From Symsagittifera roscoffensis (taxonomy: Eukaryota > Xenacoelomorpha > Acoela > Convolutidae): a stretch of DNA of 64,000 nt. The notes beneath the pieces were generated by a model. The model was not told where the DNA came from and searched no databases. It saw only the letters and a list, made by a program, of their open reading frames with translations. This document shows positions 44,347 through 55,355 of the stretch, in pieces (positions within the stretch are counted from its first letter, which is position 1; each line of letters starts with the position of its first letter). Made by a program: the position numbers and the translations under genes. Location: NCBI RefSeq assembly GCF_963678635.1, contig NC_087069.1, positions 30,050,776-30,114,775 on the forward strand. Reading direction: 5' to 3'.

Positions 44347-44607
44347 TTGACTCGGTGGGTAGATAGGATATTGCCCCATCAGTTCAAAATAGTTCATATT
44401 CCAGGGAAAAACACGGGAATATTAGACAATTTGTCGAAGAAACCCCATGGTGACTCATGGCCCGAATCCGAAATAGACGATTCCTCTCACAAAGTTTTAG
44501 ACTGCATGAGCATTAAGCTAGATAACAGAAATTCGCTCAACCGGAAAGAAAACGTACTAGAACATTCTAGAACAAAAGAAGTACTGAACTCATCGCATCA
44601 CGGTTGA
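44347..44607 (+). pseudogene. Gypsy-D RNase H end
   Basis: TRWVDRILPHQFKIVHIPGK, then LDNLSKKPHGDSWPESEIDD. This is the counterpart of the Gypsy-C RNase H end at 30870-31015. It is an isolated piece, broken on both sides. Confidence 0.65.
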
Positions 44608-46419
44608 TATGGCAACCAAAAAGGTCAAAAACAAACAAAGCTCAACCGAAACGAAATAATCAAATTTTGCGACCGTTCAAGCAGCTAAACAGCAACTTTC
44701 TTCTGGAAACAAACACTTTCTTTTATTTTCAACCCAGAGAACGGCCGGCTAGAATTTTTTCAAAAATGAAACACAATTCGGAATCAATCAAAAATACCGA
44801 GAAACTGAGCGGGCAGCAAAAAAGATTGTACAATTGGTGGTCCGAAAACCCACAGGACAGATGAAGAGGCGAGAACAGGGGAAAAATCCTGATGGACCCG
44901 CGCTGGTAAGAGATCGATCAGTAACACGAACGACATGTCGGAGGAGGAAGTCGCAGAAACACTGCAGAGAAAAAGGAAAATTTTCAGGGAAAGCAAAAAA
45001 ACCAAGACAGCACGGAAAATGAGAGTAGTAACCAACAACAATCAACAGTGAATTGATTCCCGTCAGAGGACGACTCCACGCGCGAGGCGGAGGCAGCCAC
45101 AGAGGAAAACCCAGCACTAAATAGAAGAAAACCCGCAAAAACGGACGAGTTCGCTCAAGTTACATTCACGTAACATAGGTCGACCTAACAGCTACAGAAG
45201 AGAACGAGGAACAACAAAAAAAGGTCTCAGCAAAAGAGCCAACGCGTAGAGTCAGCCACCTTTCGATAAACAACCAGAAACTGTCAGATCAATTGTGAGA
45301 GGACGGATAGAAAACCTGTCCAGACTTTTCGATAACAGCCTTCCCGCGGAGCTCATCTTGGAAGATGGCTGGATATACAGGCTCAGGAGTGTGCGATTGA
45401 GGGAGTAAACAAGGATTTGAGCTCAAGTGACCTTATACAAATTCCCTATGGAATCAAATGGTGGTATCAGACGACTGCGTACTGGTAGACAAACGAATTG
45501 CAGTACCCATACATCTACGCCCAGCAGTGAAGAAAAAAATTATGGGGGACACCCAGGACAGGAAGCAATGCTAGGAGTATGATGTTACCTGTGGTGCCCT
45601 CACATGCATAGAGACATTGTGACCCTCGCGGAAGTGGCGCCGTTGCACTAGATATGGCAAGAACGCAAAAGATTAAATTCTAAAAAACGTATCAAAAAAT
45701 CTCTACCACTGCTCACGCAGCCGGGCCAGGACTTCAATTAAATTTTGCGAGTCCGATTACGAATCATAACGGAGTGAAAACAAATTGACTAGTAGCTATC
45801 GACCAACTCTTGAAATTTCCGTCGATGAAAATAACCGAATCGACAAGCGGAGAAGCAACAGTGAAATTTTCAAGAAGTTACATAGATACGCATGATATGC
45901 CCGAATCAATAACATCGGATCAGTTTTCAGGCAAATGTTCGATAAAATTATGTCTCAGCAGCACGATAATTCGCGATCTGAGACAAAAAAAAACAAAAAA
46001 ATCCATGTTTTTCCATTTCAGGCACCTTTCGAAAGACTGCCTAAGCATGAATATAAAAAGTGTAGAGAAACACTTCTAACTAATTCTGAATAATTAGACA
46101 AACAACGTCTGGAAAGGTCAGGACTGACAGCATCGCAGCTAAAACATGAATAGACCAACTGAGGGAGAGCCTGAAACTTCTGGAAAACTCCCCAAAGGGG
46201 AGAAACTCAAAGAACGTGGACTTGTCCAAAAAACCAGAGGACATAATTGACACTTTTCAAAATCGTGACCTGTCGCTAACAGAGTGGGAAAACCTGGCCA
46301 ACCAAGCATTGAAGAGGAGTCCAAAAAGTAGCAGACAAATTTAGAGGAAAAAAAAACAACCAGAAGGAGAGAGTGATGAAAAATTCGATCCTCCAATAGG
46401 CGCAGCGGATGATTCTAGC

Positions 46420-46611
46420 ATGGAGAACTCGGTGGTCAGAAGAAGCTCCAGACAAAATAACAGCAAGGAATCTCGACGGTTCGGCGATCCCGTAAAACAC
46501 TCGATACGAGAGATCTCAGAGGAAGATCTATCAGGGGGTGCACTACTAAAGGCGGCACCACACAAATACCGAAGGAGACTCACATACTTTCAGACACGTA
46601 TAGACCCATAA
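46420..46611 (+). pseudogene. Gypsy-D C-terminal tail fragment
   Basis: RRSSRQNNSKESRRFGDPVK followed by IREISEEDLSGGALLKAAP, matching the Gypsy-C tail (RRSSRQTKNKEPKLFGDPIK). The conservation of this block in two diverged elements suggests the long tail was functional. Confidence 0.65.
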
Positions 46612-46825
46612 AAACGCGACTGGGGCTGCTCCAGAGACATCTGTTCCGAAGAAAATTCGGCTATGCAAAGAATCGACCTAGGCGAAGATTAACAGATAAT
46701 GGGGCGACAACAATACAAAATTTCAAACTGAAAATCAAAGTTTTAGAAACTGAGAATTAACTCCTATTGTTATTACGAAACTATTTTTAGAAAGTAGTTG
46801 AAAACATTTCCTACCCGAGAGGATA

Positions 46826-47091
46826 TGTGGTACTGCCTGCTACTGTGCTAGCATTAACGTAACCTTGAAGTGTATATTTATGTATTTAAATTTCTATGTC
46901 TTATTTTTTTGAAACATTGCCCAAGTTCACTGGATTGCAAATCTTCGGTTAGCAGCTGCACTCAGTCTGCCATTTCAACTACGCTGATAACAGCAGGACT
47001 CACAGGAAACAGCTTAAATGAACTAGATAAACTTTTTTTTTTAAAATAACAATATTAGTTTTCTCTCGTGTCAGTCACAAACGATATCACA
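46826..47091 (+). repeat. Gypsy-D 3' LTR
   Basis: About 266 bp, starts tgtggtactgcc and ends gatatcaca. Same TG...CA ends, same atatcaca terminus and same position after the tail as in Gypsy-C, but the interior is strongly diverged. Confidence 0.55.
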
Positions 47092-48069
47092 ACGGCTCAC
47101 TAAGTTTTCTTGCTTACAATTTTTAAACTAAATAAAACCTATCCAAAAACAGTACAATTTTTTAATTTAAGATTGTCAGCATTTGCTTAAGATATCTAAG
47201 AGTCTGGACACATGGAAAATCTACAAGCTCAATTTCAGAGAGTCTCAATATTTCACAAAGATATCAAAGATCGTTGAGCATAGCCACTTATTATTATACA
47301 CTAGTCGATAATAAAGCAGAGAACAGATGCTATGTTATTTTCAGTACTACAGTGAAATTTGCAAATGAGTGAACTTTTTTAATTAATCCTTTATTTGCGA
47401 GTTAGGTTAGAAAAAAAGGAACATTCGTAATAAAAAAAACGGAGCTGACGCTAGTGTAAGCAAAAAGAACATGCCTCTGCGTTCAATCATACGGCAATGC
47501 TCTTCTCCAAAAAGCGTTGTTTTTTAAAATAATTGAATTTTAATTGAAAAAAGTGCTGATTGGTAAAGAGAAAAATAGAAAGTGCCATTTTCCCGCAAGT
47601 CTCTATTTCATTATCTCCGAATAAACTTCCGAAAAACCTGAGACAATACAATTATAGATTTCCAGAACCACTTTTAAATCACTCCAATTTGGCTGATTTC
47701 ACTTGATCTAAAAAACAATCCCAGCCAATTTTTTATTGCGACCAACTAACACGAGCAACATTTACTATTAATTACAGCCAAAACTCAAAATCACACATAT
47801 TCAGCTCATATACTACTTAAATTCAAAGAATAATTTAGTTTTCAGAACCATAAATGCACAAATAAATAAACAGCAAAACTGGGTTTGGAACAACAAATAG
47901 TTTTTTTTACATAAAAGCAAAACATTAAGTTTCATTCTTGCGTATCCATTTTAAGACACGATGGACGATACTTAGAACAATAATTAATTATACATCTCGT
48001 TTAATAAACCAGTACGTTGATCCACGAAAACTAGTTGATATCAAGTTAAACTCTGATGACTTGCATTAG
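47092..48069. other. Intergenic, 3' of SPCS2
   Basis: AT-rich, with no gene seen. A minus-strand AATAAA (tttatt at 47732-47737 on the plus strand) could be the SPCS2 polyadenylation signal, about 330 bp past its stop codon. Confidence 0.4.
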
Positions 48070-51000
48070 TCAGTTTTTCTTTTTCGATTCTCCCTTTCGA
48101 ACGTGGACAATTTTGTTGAAATTTTCAGTCAGCAATTTCTCAAATTTCTCTTCCAGAAGCACTCCGTCTTCAGTGAAATAGTTCTCCACTGGAAAACTGA
48201 ACTCAATCTCTAAACATCAAACGACTCGCCTTTCAGTTTCATTGAGTTATAACAAGCATAAGGAACTCTTAAATTTCTGAAGTATTTCAAGAGGTTTCTG
48301 GTCAACCCTCCATCTAGAGATTTTGTAAGTTCCGCGTTTGTTTTTTTTTGTCGTCGCTTTTTGCTTATTGCAAGTTCGAGCTGTTTTCGTTGAATGCGGT
48401 GTTTCGAAAGCGTTGTCCTGAATTTAAAAAACTGGACTTCATGTCCAGGGTTACCAATTGGTCGCCGAAAAAGTAGTGCACGTTTTCAGGCCCGTATAAA
48501 ACTGAATATTTTCAAGCCCACTTACTTCATCAAACGCTTTTCACTCAATAACGATGGGCCATGTAAGTTTTCAAACAAAAATGACCGAAAGGAAAGCTTA
48601 TAACAATTTTTAAAGAGCTGCTTTCAATTAGTTTGAGCTTGAAAGTCAAAATTATTTTTGAAAATTAAGAAGGCGTTGTCCAGTATATTTGTTATAAACA
48701 ATAGAGTTGCAAGAAAATCAGACATACAGAAATAACTACAAAGAGCAATCTTTTCAATTTGAAAAAATGTTGCTTGCTTTTTGAAGTTTCAGGCAACCTT
48801 GAAACAATAACCGTGTCTAAAAAATTGGTTTTTGCATGCGAAAACGGTACCACATAGGCCAATTGATCTTTTAATTAACATTGTTTGTCCGAACTTTTTC
48901 CTATTAATTATAAGTAGCAGAAATTCCTGATAGACAAAACACTTGAAAGGAGCAATCTGCCAATTGTACCAGTTTCGAACTTACGGGCAGGGCAACCTTT
49001 AGACATAAAATCTGTCTAAAAACGAGCTTTTCTTTTCTTCAATTTTCTGAAATTGGTCAATTGCCATTTTTAATCAGAACTTTTTGCAACTCTCCATATA
49101 ATATATAGTTTTAATAAATTTATCAGACAACGACTTAAATTTTTGAAAAAATTCTGACCTGGAGACAGTGAAATGGCGTTAAAATTGCAATCGAATTTTC
49201 AAAATTGCATTTGAATTGTCGAACCAATTCAAAACGATCGCCCTTTTTCAGGGATGTATTTAGTGAATAAACTCAAAGCCCACAATTCGGACAAACTTCC
49301 TAATGTTAAATCCCCACTAATCTGTGCCGCGAAACTGAGCTGCAAAGTAAGTTACATGCAATTCTCGTAAAATAACGAAGCACTGGTAATTCATTAGTTT
49401 TTTTGCTGTAACGATATCTGTAGGAGTTGAAAAACAGTTGACATTGGACACAATCATAACATTGCAGGAAACAAAAACGATGACAGCAAAAATGCCGCAC
49501 TGAAGATATCCTCTCAAAAAATCGGAGAATGATATTGTTAGCTAAACGCCTTTTATAACGATTAGGTTCATAGCTGTTTTTGATTGAATCGAACTTTTTG
49601 CAAAATATCATACCTTCGTGTGCGTCTCCGTTGTGCAGTGCTAGGTCGAAGTGGAATATGTTCTGATACTTCTTAAGAGTGCTGCCCATTTCCAGTCTAC
49701 AAGGAATGCCTACCACTGTTTCCCTGTCATCACCCTGGTAAACTATGTTTTTCTCCTGAAACAAACTGCCGTCTCTGCATCTCGGACATTAGATCGGAGG
49801 TTCGAGACCCACCATAATCCATACTCTTGGGCTGTGTCATCCGGCCGGATTGGCATGATTCATTATGAAGTATTTATATATATTTATACTAAAAATCTAT
49901 TACCAGTTATATTACTATAAATTAGATTGGTGGCCTTGACCAGTCAAGACCTAAATTTTGAACGTCCATGTTCAGAACAAATAATTTAAAATTATGTTCA
50001 GTTCTTTCGCTCAACTAAACTTACTAACAGATATTTAGCCAATCCGTTCGGATTCTATAACAAACTCATACGTTACAGTATGACATGGCGCAGCCAGCAG
50101 GATATAAAAAACCAATGAGTATCCCACTTTTGTGGCAGAAGGCATCGTAAGAACCACCACTGAAATGTTCAAAAAGAGCAGCGATGATGGAGATGGCCGT
50201 TTTCGCCAAAGATGGGATAGATGTAAGAAACTTGTTACGAGCGAAACCTCCTGTGATAGAACCAACAGAAACGACTTACGAAATCGAGATCACTGGTGAA
50301 ACATAAGCACAAAAACAATAAAAAAGACATCAGAAACCAAAAAAATAACGAGTAACTTGGAAAAATAACGTGAAAAAATCAAAAAAAAGGCGTACTTCGT
50401 GATAAAACACCATGGGATGATGCACCAAAGTTAGAAGCTATGTTTTTCTATGTCTCGGAGCAGAAGGACAAAGACAATTACAACAAAGAAGACCAAACCC
50501 AAAAATTCAAACGACAACTACAAAAGAACTGACGCGAATATTTGTCGAAAACAACGGAAAAACTAAACATTGGAAAAATTTCTTGCAAATTTAGTCGAAT
50601 TAGCTTCCCGAGCGGATTGTGGAGATCGAGAATATGAATGGGTTCGGGATATGTTCACGGCCCACATGTCTAACGAAAAGATTGCAGAAGAGTTATTGGC
50701 AGAGACCAAATCTCCACAAGACGCATACAAGAAGCATACGAATATGCAATCAGGAGGGAGAAAGGTATAGAACAAAGTAAATTGATGAAAACGAACCCAT
50801 TCGGAGCAACAATAAACACAAACACATCAGCGAAACAGAAACCCATGAGCTAAATCCAACCACGCGGGAGAGGTGGCTATCAGAACTTGTACCAAAACAA
50901 GTTAAAAAGTCGCGGAAATAGACGAGGTCGAAATATTTTCCCCGCAGAGCGTACACCCACGAGAGGCAACAAAACCAACAAACAAACAAAACATGTTATA

Positions 51001-54000
51001 AATGTGGTGAACCGTTTGGATCAAATCATTTGACGTCATACCCAGCAAAAGAAAAAATATGTACTAAGTACGCAAAACGAGGTCATTTTGCAAGAGTATG
51101 TAGGTCAACAAATGTTAACTACATGCAAGAAACGGGCAGTCAACAAGAAAAAGAAAATTCATTCGCCGCAGGAGATAATAATGACCCAGTGACTTATGCC
51201 GAATTCATATCGACTAACGTTTAGGAAGAAATTCCTCGGGACAATTTTACTTTGCTGGCAATTTCAGAAGCATTTGAAGCCAGAAACGCATTAAACATAA
51301 AAAAAGAGCTAAATGAACATTTAGCAAAACTTAAAACACATTCAGAAGATTTTTCTCGCCATCGCAGAGTCTGGAAGCCCCATGTCCTTCAACGAAAAAA
51401 CGGCGGAAAGATTTGGAAAAACCGATCGATCCGCCAAATTTAGGTCAATCCCACCGGAGGCTGCAGCCCGAAGACTCGCTTGTTATAATGGAAAACCCAT
51501 TGTTCAAAAAAGGGGCGACTTATCATTGCGGTGGAGTCCGGAGGATGGATAATTTAGTCGGCCCCGTTTATCATCGTTGACGACCAAAAAGCAAATATAA
51601 TCGGGCGAAATATTCTACCACAAATAGGTATCAAACTTGTTCAATACAGGGCAGCACACAACAGTAATCTCAATATTCATGGAACAGAAGAAAGATCCGA
51701 CCAGGAAATACAAACCTCGGTTAAAGAAAACTTCCGAGAAATTTGTGTGAAAATCAGAAGATCACGTAATGCGAACTCAATTTTAACAAAAATATTACTT
51801 CGATCCAGCAAAAAGGTCGAAGAATCCCTATTCATTAACAAGAAAGAGTGGAAGCGGAGCTAAGTAAAACAATAGATCAGAAAAAATCAAAAGAGTAGAC
51901 AAAAGTTCTGATAACACAATTCATCAGCCCAGTCTTCATAACGGTAAAAAAAGGACAAAACGTTTAAACTTGCGCTAGACACCAAGAAAATCAATTAACT
52001 CATACACAAAAACAAATACCAAATGCCTAATATTGAACTGTTATTTGACAACATCGCACAAATCATAAAGGGGGATGACTCACAACAATCCCTCTTCACA
52101 ACTCTCGATCTACGCTAAGCATTTTCGCAAATCCCATTAGATAAGGAAACGAGAGAACAATGCTAGGGGGGGGAAGTCTGATAGGGAAGAAAGCGACATG
52201 AAGATACCAATTTCAGAGGGGATTCTACGGCCTCACGGACATGCCGACAGAACTTCAAAAGCCATAGGTCTCACATTAACAAATTGTGAAAACACATTTG
52301 CCTACCTTGATGACATTCTGATTGTAACAAAAAGTCATAAGGATAAACACAAAAAACTATAACATTAAAGTACTGAATGCATTTAATTCCTGGAAACCAT
52401 CAAACCAAAAAAGCAAGATGACGAAACGGTAAAAATCATTGATCTGACCTCCCCGGTGGAAAGTCCCAAAAAATAGACGGTAGACCGAGTAAACGAGGAA
52501 ATAAATACAACGGAGGAGCACAAAAAAGTCTTTGAAGAGGATGATGAACAAGTAGCGACGGCAACAAAGATTATCACGACGGAAGAGACAGCCACAAATG
52601 TAACAGCTATAAAACAAATTACGAAAGAAAAGGAACAGAATAAACGATCAAACAGACAGTCCTACGGAGAAAATAAACCCCTAGTCCCACCGGGACTTTA
52701 AAACTCAAACAATTTGGTCCCACGGAGACGATAAACTGAGTTATTTCATTCAAGGGGGATGTCATCCGGCCGGATTGGCATTATTCATCATGAAGTTGTT
52801 TATTTATTTGTACTGTAAATCTTTTACCAGTTATATTACTAAAACTAAGATTGTTGGCCTTGACCGTCAATATTCAAGGCCTAAAAGTTGAACGTCTATG
52901 TTCCGAACAAACGAATTCAGATATATGTTCAGTTCTTTCGCTCAACTAAACTTACTTGCAGATATTTACCCTATCCGTTCGGATTCCATAACAAACTCAA
53001 ACGTTACGGTATGACAGGCTGTGAGGGTGAGGCATCATTATTCAGCCAAAAAACAAGCCAAAAAAAATCAAAACTGTTAGTTCGGGCACAAACGCGGCTG
53101 ACCAGCTCGCATGTTGATCTTTCTCGAACCAATGAATGAAGTCTTTATTGTATCTCAAGCAAAAAATCAATATGGATCAAATCGAAATCGCTATGGTCAA
53201 GCGGATCATGTCTGGATATATGTAAGATTACATAAAAAGATATACTTTGTCTCTTGGAGCAGAATTCACAAATGCGTTATAGTTACGAAGCGCAAATTTA
53301 GTCAAACCAAGATAAAAAAAATTGAGACATGAAGCTGATTGCATTAACCTGCCTGCTTTTGTGACATTATGGATGCATTTTTTTGAATTGAAATATCGAA
53401 TTAATGTTTTGACGATAATTTAACTTCGTTGATTGAGACTAGAACTGACTGTTCTTAATTTTTGACCTCTCTTCTGGTTTCTCTCGTTTCCCAGAAATTA
53501 ACTTTTTTGTTCGTCTAAACCATCATCATTATTCATGTTGTTTTGGTAGCTCACCTAAGTAAAACCAATGAGATCCGAGCATTTGCATTATTTGTTTTCA
53601 TTTTGCGCCGTTTGGGCGCAACAATTTAGGCAGAGAATCTGGAGTTGTATTACCTTTAGGAGGGTGAAGAGGGTGAATATTCCCATCATGAAGAAGTAGG
53701 AGAGACTGCATGTGGCCAGGACGTACTTGCTCTTCGGAAATGGATTCGCTAAGTCATACAACAGGGCCAACGCCGCAAATGACACTGCCACACAACTGCA
53801 CAACAAGAAACACAGACAAAACACACATTACAAGGCATAAATTTGATACTAGTTACGGTATCTTTAGTCAACTCCAGATACAAGCCTTGAAACGGCTTTT
53901 AAAACAAACAATAAAACCTGCTCTGAACACAATAATCTTGAAACTACTTTTTCTAAAACCAATTCAAAACTCAAGAAAAAAGAGTTTCATAACGTATTTT

Positions 54001-54702
54001 CTTGTAGCTTGAGATGTCTTCTTCAAAATGAACTCCTCTAAAAAGTTAGGGCATTTATTTAAAAAGTATGGCCATTTATGGGCTTAAGACACTTGGTTGC
54101 CAGACAAAATTGTTACATTTGATTAACATTAGCAACAATACAATACAATACACAAGAGTATAGCAATGATGCTGTTTGTGGTCACCTGATGACGAGTCGG
54201 ATGTTCATGAGTTGGAAGACCTCTTCGAAGTTGAACTTCCCTGAGGCCACCTGCTTCGCACAATCATCGATCGCATTCTTCACCGCACTACTGTCCCACT
54301 TGTTCACCTACAGCAGCCATCAATTAAATCAAAACAACAGGTCCAATAGTTAAGCGATTAAAACGGGACTGAATTAGATTTGAGTACCACCAATGGCTCA
54401 ACGTTCTATTGAACCTATGGATTTTATTATTATAAACACCCTAAATTCTATGTTTCTGTCTTTTCAAAATTGATCGACTTGATTGACTAAAACCAACTAA
54501 AACCAAAAGAAAGCTTTAGGAAGGTGGAAACTGGTAGAAGATGGCTCTGTCATGTTTTCTGGAAGTTCGAAAACGCAAAAAAAACTATTACAAATGCCGT
54601 TTTCCATAACTTTAAATCCTAGAAGCTGACCTGTATCTTCTCGTCGCCTCCATTCTCCTTATCTGTGGACTCTGACCCTTTTTTGCCTAACATGGATCCC
54701 AT
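48070..54702 (-). CDS. SPCS2: Signal peptidase complex subunit 2 (SPC25), five coding exons
   Basis: Exons (minus strand): 54702-54631, 54307-54186, 53795-53654, 49755-49614 and 48209-48070. All junctions are GT-AG and the phases join to give 205 residues, ending in KKKN and TGA. Exon 2 has VNKWDSSAVKNAIDD. Exon 3 has two membrane segments around LYDLANPFPKSKYVL and YFFMMGIFTLF. These match SPCS2 of the ER signal peptidase complex, a noncatalytic subunit that contacts the translocon. Exon 4 (EKNIVYQGDDRE) and exon 5 (FTEDGVLLEEKFEKLL) follow the family to its end. The length is near the usual 180-226. The start is the first ATG of exon 1, but the frame is open upstream to the acceptor at 54761, so a longer N-terminus or a trans-spliced 5' end is possible. 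Intron 3 contains Gypsy-E. Confidence 0.9.
48210..49613 (-). other. SPCS2 intron 4
   Basis: 1404 bp between exon 4 and exon 5 with GT (49613) and AG (48210) ends. I see no nested gene or element. Short open frames here are chance. Confidence 0.6.
49799..49809 (+). other. tRNA-type B-box-like sequence
   Basis: ggttcgagacc resembles the polymerase III B box (GGTTCGANNCC) and lies in agatcggaggttcgagaccc. It could be the remnant of a tRNA-derived SINE. No matching A box or complete cloverleaf was found. The 13-bp phrase agatcggaggttc also occurs near 61627 and 63361. Confidence 0.25.
49830..49834 (+). repeat. Gypsy-E target-site duplication, left
   Basis: ggctg, repeated at 53017-53021 right after the 3' LTR. 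Confidence 0.8.
49835..50085 (+). repeat. Gypsy-E 5' LTR
   Basis: 251 bp, similar to 52760-53016 with numerous differences, so older than Gypsy-C. Confidence 0.85.
50085..52350 (+). pseudogene. Gypsy-E gag-pol remnants
   Basis: ATG at 50084-50086 gives MAQPAGYKKPMSIP before a stop. Later open pieces: 50570-50770 (ELASRADCGDREYEWVRDMF, capsid-like as in gypsy gag), 51030-51224 with a knuckle ICTKYAKRGHFARVC (second Cys changed), and RT pieces with KYQMPNIELLFDNI, TTLDLR and YLDDILIV. All are broken by stops. Related to Gypsy-C by the shared start and RT wording. Confidence 0.65.
52752..52759 (+). promoter_or_regulatory. Gypsy-E polypurine tract
   Basis: aaggggga directly before the 3' LTR. 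Confidence 0.65.
52760..53016 (+). repeat. Gypsy-E 3' LTR
   Basis: 257 bp, TGTCATCC to TATGACA, followed by the ggctg duplication (53017-53021). Confidence 0.85.
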
Positions 54703-54760
54703 TTGGACTACTGTATCTTCCTTTTTCTCTCGTCGCAATAATTTAATGAATAAGACCAAT

Positions 54761-55355
54761 CTGAAAAAAAAATTAACTTATAAATACACAAGGCTGATGC
54801 TGTGAAAACGCCAAAAGTTTCCCCAAAGAGGTCACTAGTCTTCGATAAATATCGCTAACGAGATTCAAAAAATTGTCAATCGAGATTCCGACTTCAATCA
54901 CCAAAATTTCTTCCGAGAAAAAGCGCAGCTAGCATCTTTTTTTTGAAGGTCGGAACAAAAAATTTGTTCAGATGATAACTAGAATAAGATTCTCTACAAA
55001 TTTCCGATTTCGAAAATTTTACTTCCAAAAGCAGGTACAAACTAGTTCAAAATTTAATTCTGTTCGCTAACTTTTATATGAGCAAAATAAATATTTTTAA
55101 AAACAGTGAATTTATAGCACTGAAGTGAGCACGAGTAGTTGCACTGTCTAATGGTTCGATATGTTAGATTTTTTGAATATTTGCATCATTTTTTTCATGG
55201 AAATAACTGCAAAAAAAACATATTATTTATCAATTCAACAGGCGAAGTAAACTGTTCAAAACCGCTTGTGCAGTAAAAAGTACAACAGTTTCGCCGTCGA
55301 AACTAAAGCAAAAGCTATCCAACTGATCTCAAAAAGTCAGCAGTGGGACGCAGAC
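54761..55355. other. Spacer between serpin 3' end and SPCS2 first coding exon
   Basis: 595 bp with no recognised gene. The minus strand has a T-run plus cag acceptor (attttttttcag) ending at 54761, just before SPCS2 exon 1. That could serve a 5' UTR intron or a spliced leader. Confidence 0.45.

Larger units (their letters stand above)
43836..47091 (+). mobile_element. Gypsy-D: decayed 3' half of a Gypsy-C-related element
   Basis: Blocks parallel Gypsy-C in order: RT thumb (LRSFMVRINHLSKFNP, near 43860), RNase H (KCDKSHNGLEATLG, near 44100, and RWVDRILPHQFKIVHI, 44350-44470), linker, integrase zinc domain (near 45540-45660), integrase core (AIDQLLKFPS and the TSDQFSG block, 45790-45930), the RRSSRQNNSKESRRFGDPVK tail (46432-46500) and a 3' LTR. 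No 5' half or 5' LTR was found. Many stops make it older than Gypsy-C. Confidence 0.7.
49835..53016 (+). mobile_element. Gypsy-E: LTR retrotransposon inside SPCS2 intron 3
   Basis: LTRs 49835-50085 and 52760-53016 (TGTCATCC...TATGACA), 5-bp target duplication ggctg, and the same primer-binding site and gag start (MAQPAG) as Gypsy-C. Internal remnants: gag pieces, CCHC-like nucleocapsid (CYKCGEPFGSNHLT-type reading near 50995-51045), protease-like DFSRH stretch and RT blocks ending in FAYLDDILIVTK (near 52300). RNase H and integrase are missing, so this is an internally deleted, nonautonomous copy. It runs opposite to SPCS2. Confidence 0.88.

Noticed and set aside
52357-52617. Minus-strand Cys/Phe-rich open frame
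   Set aside because: Antisense of the decayed Gypsy-E 3' region, with no signal of a host gene.
54186-54200. ctgatgacgag as a ribozyme or regulatory motif
   Set aside because: It is the antisense of SPCS2 exon 2 codons at the donor splice site.
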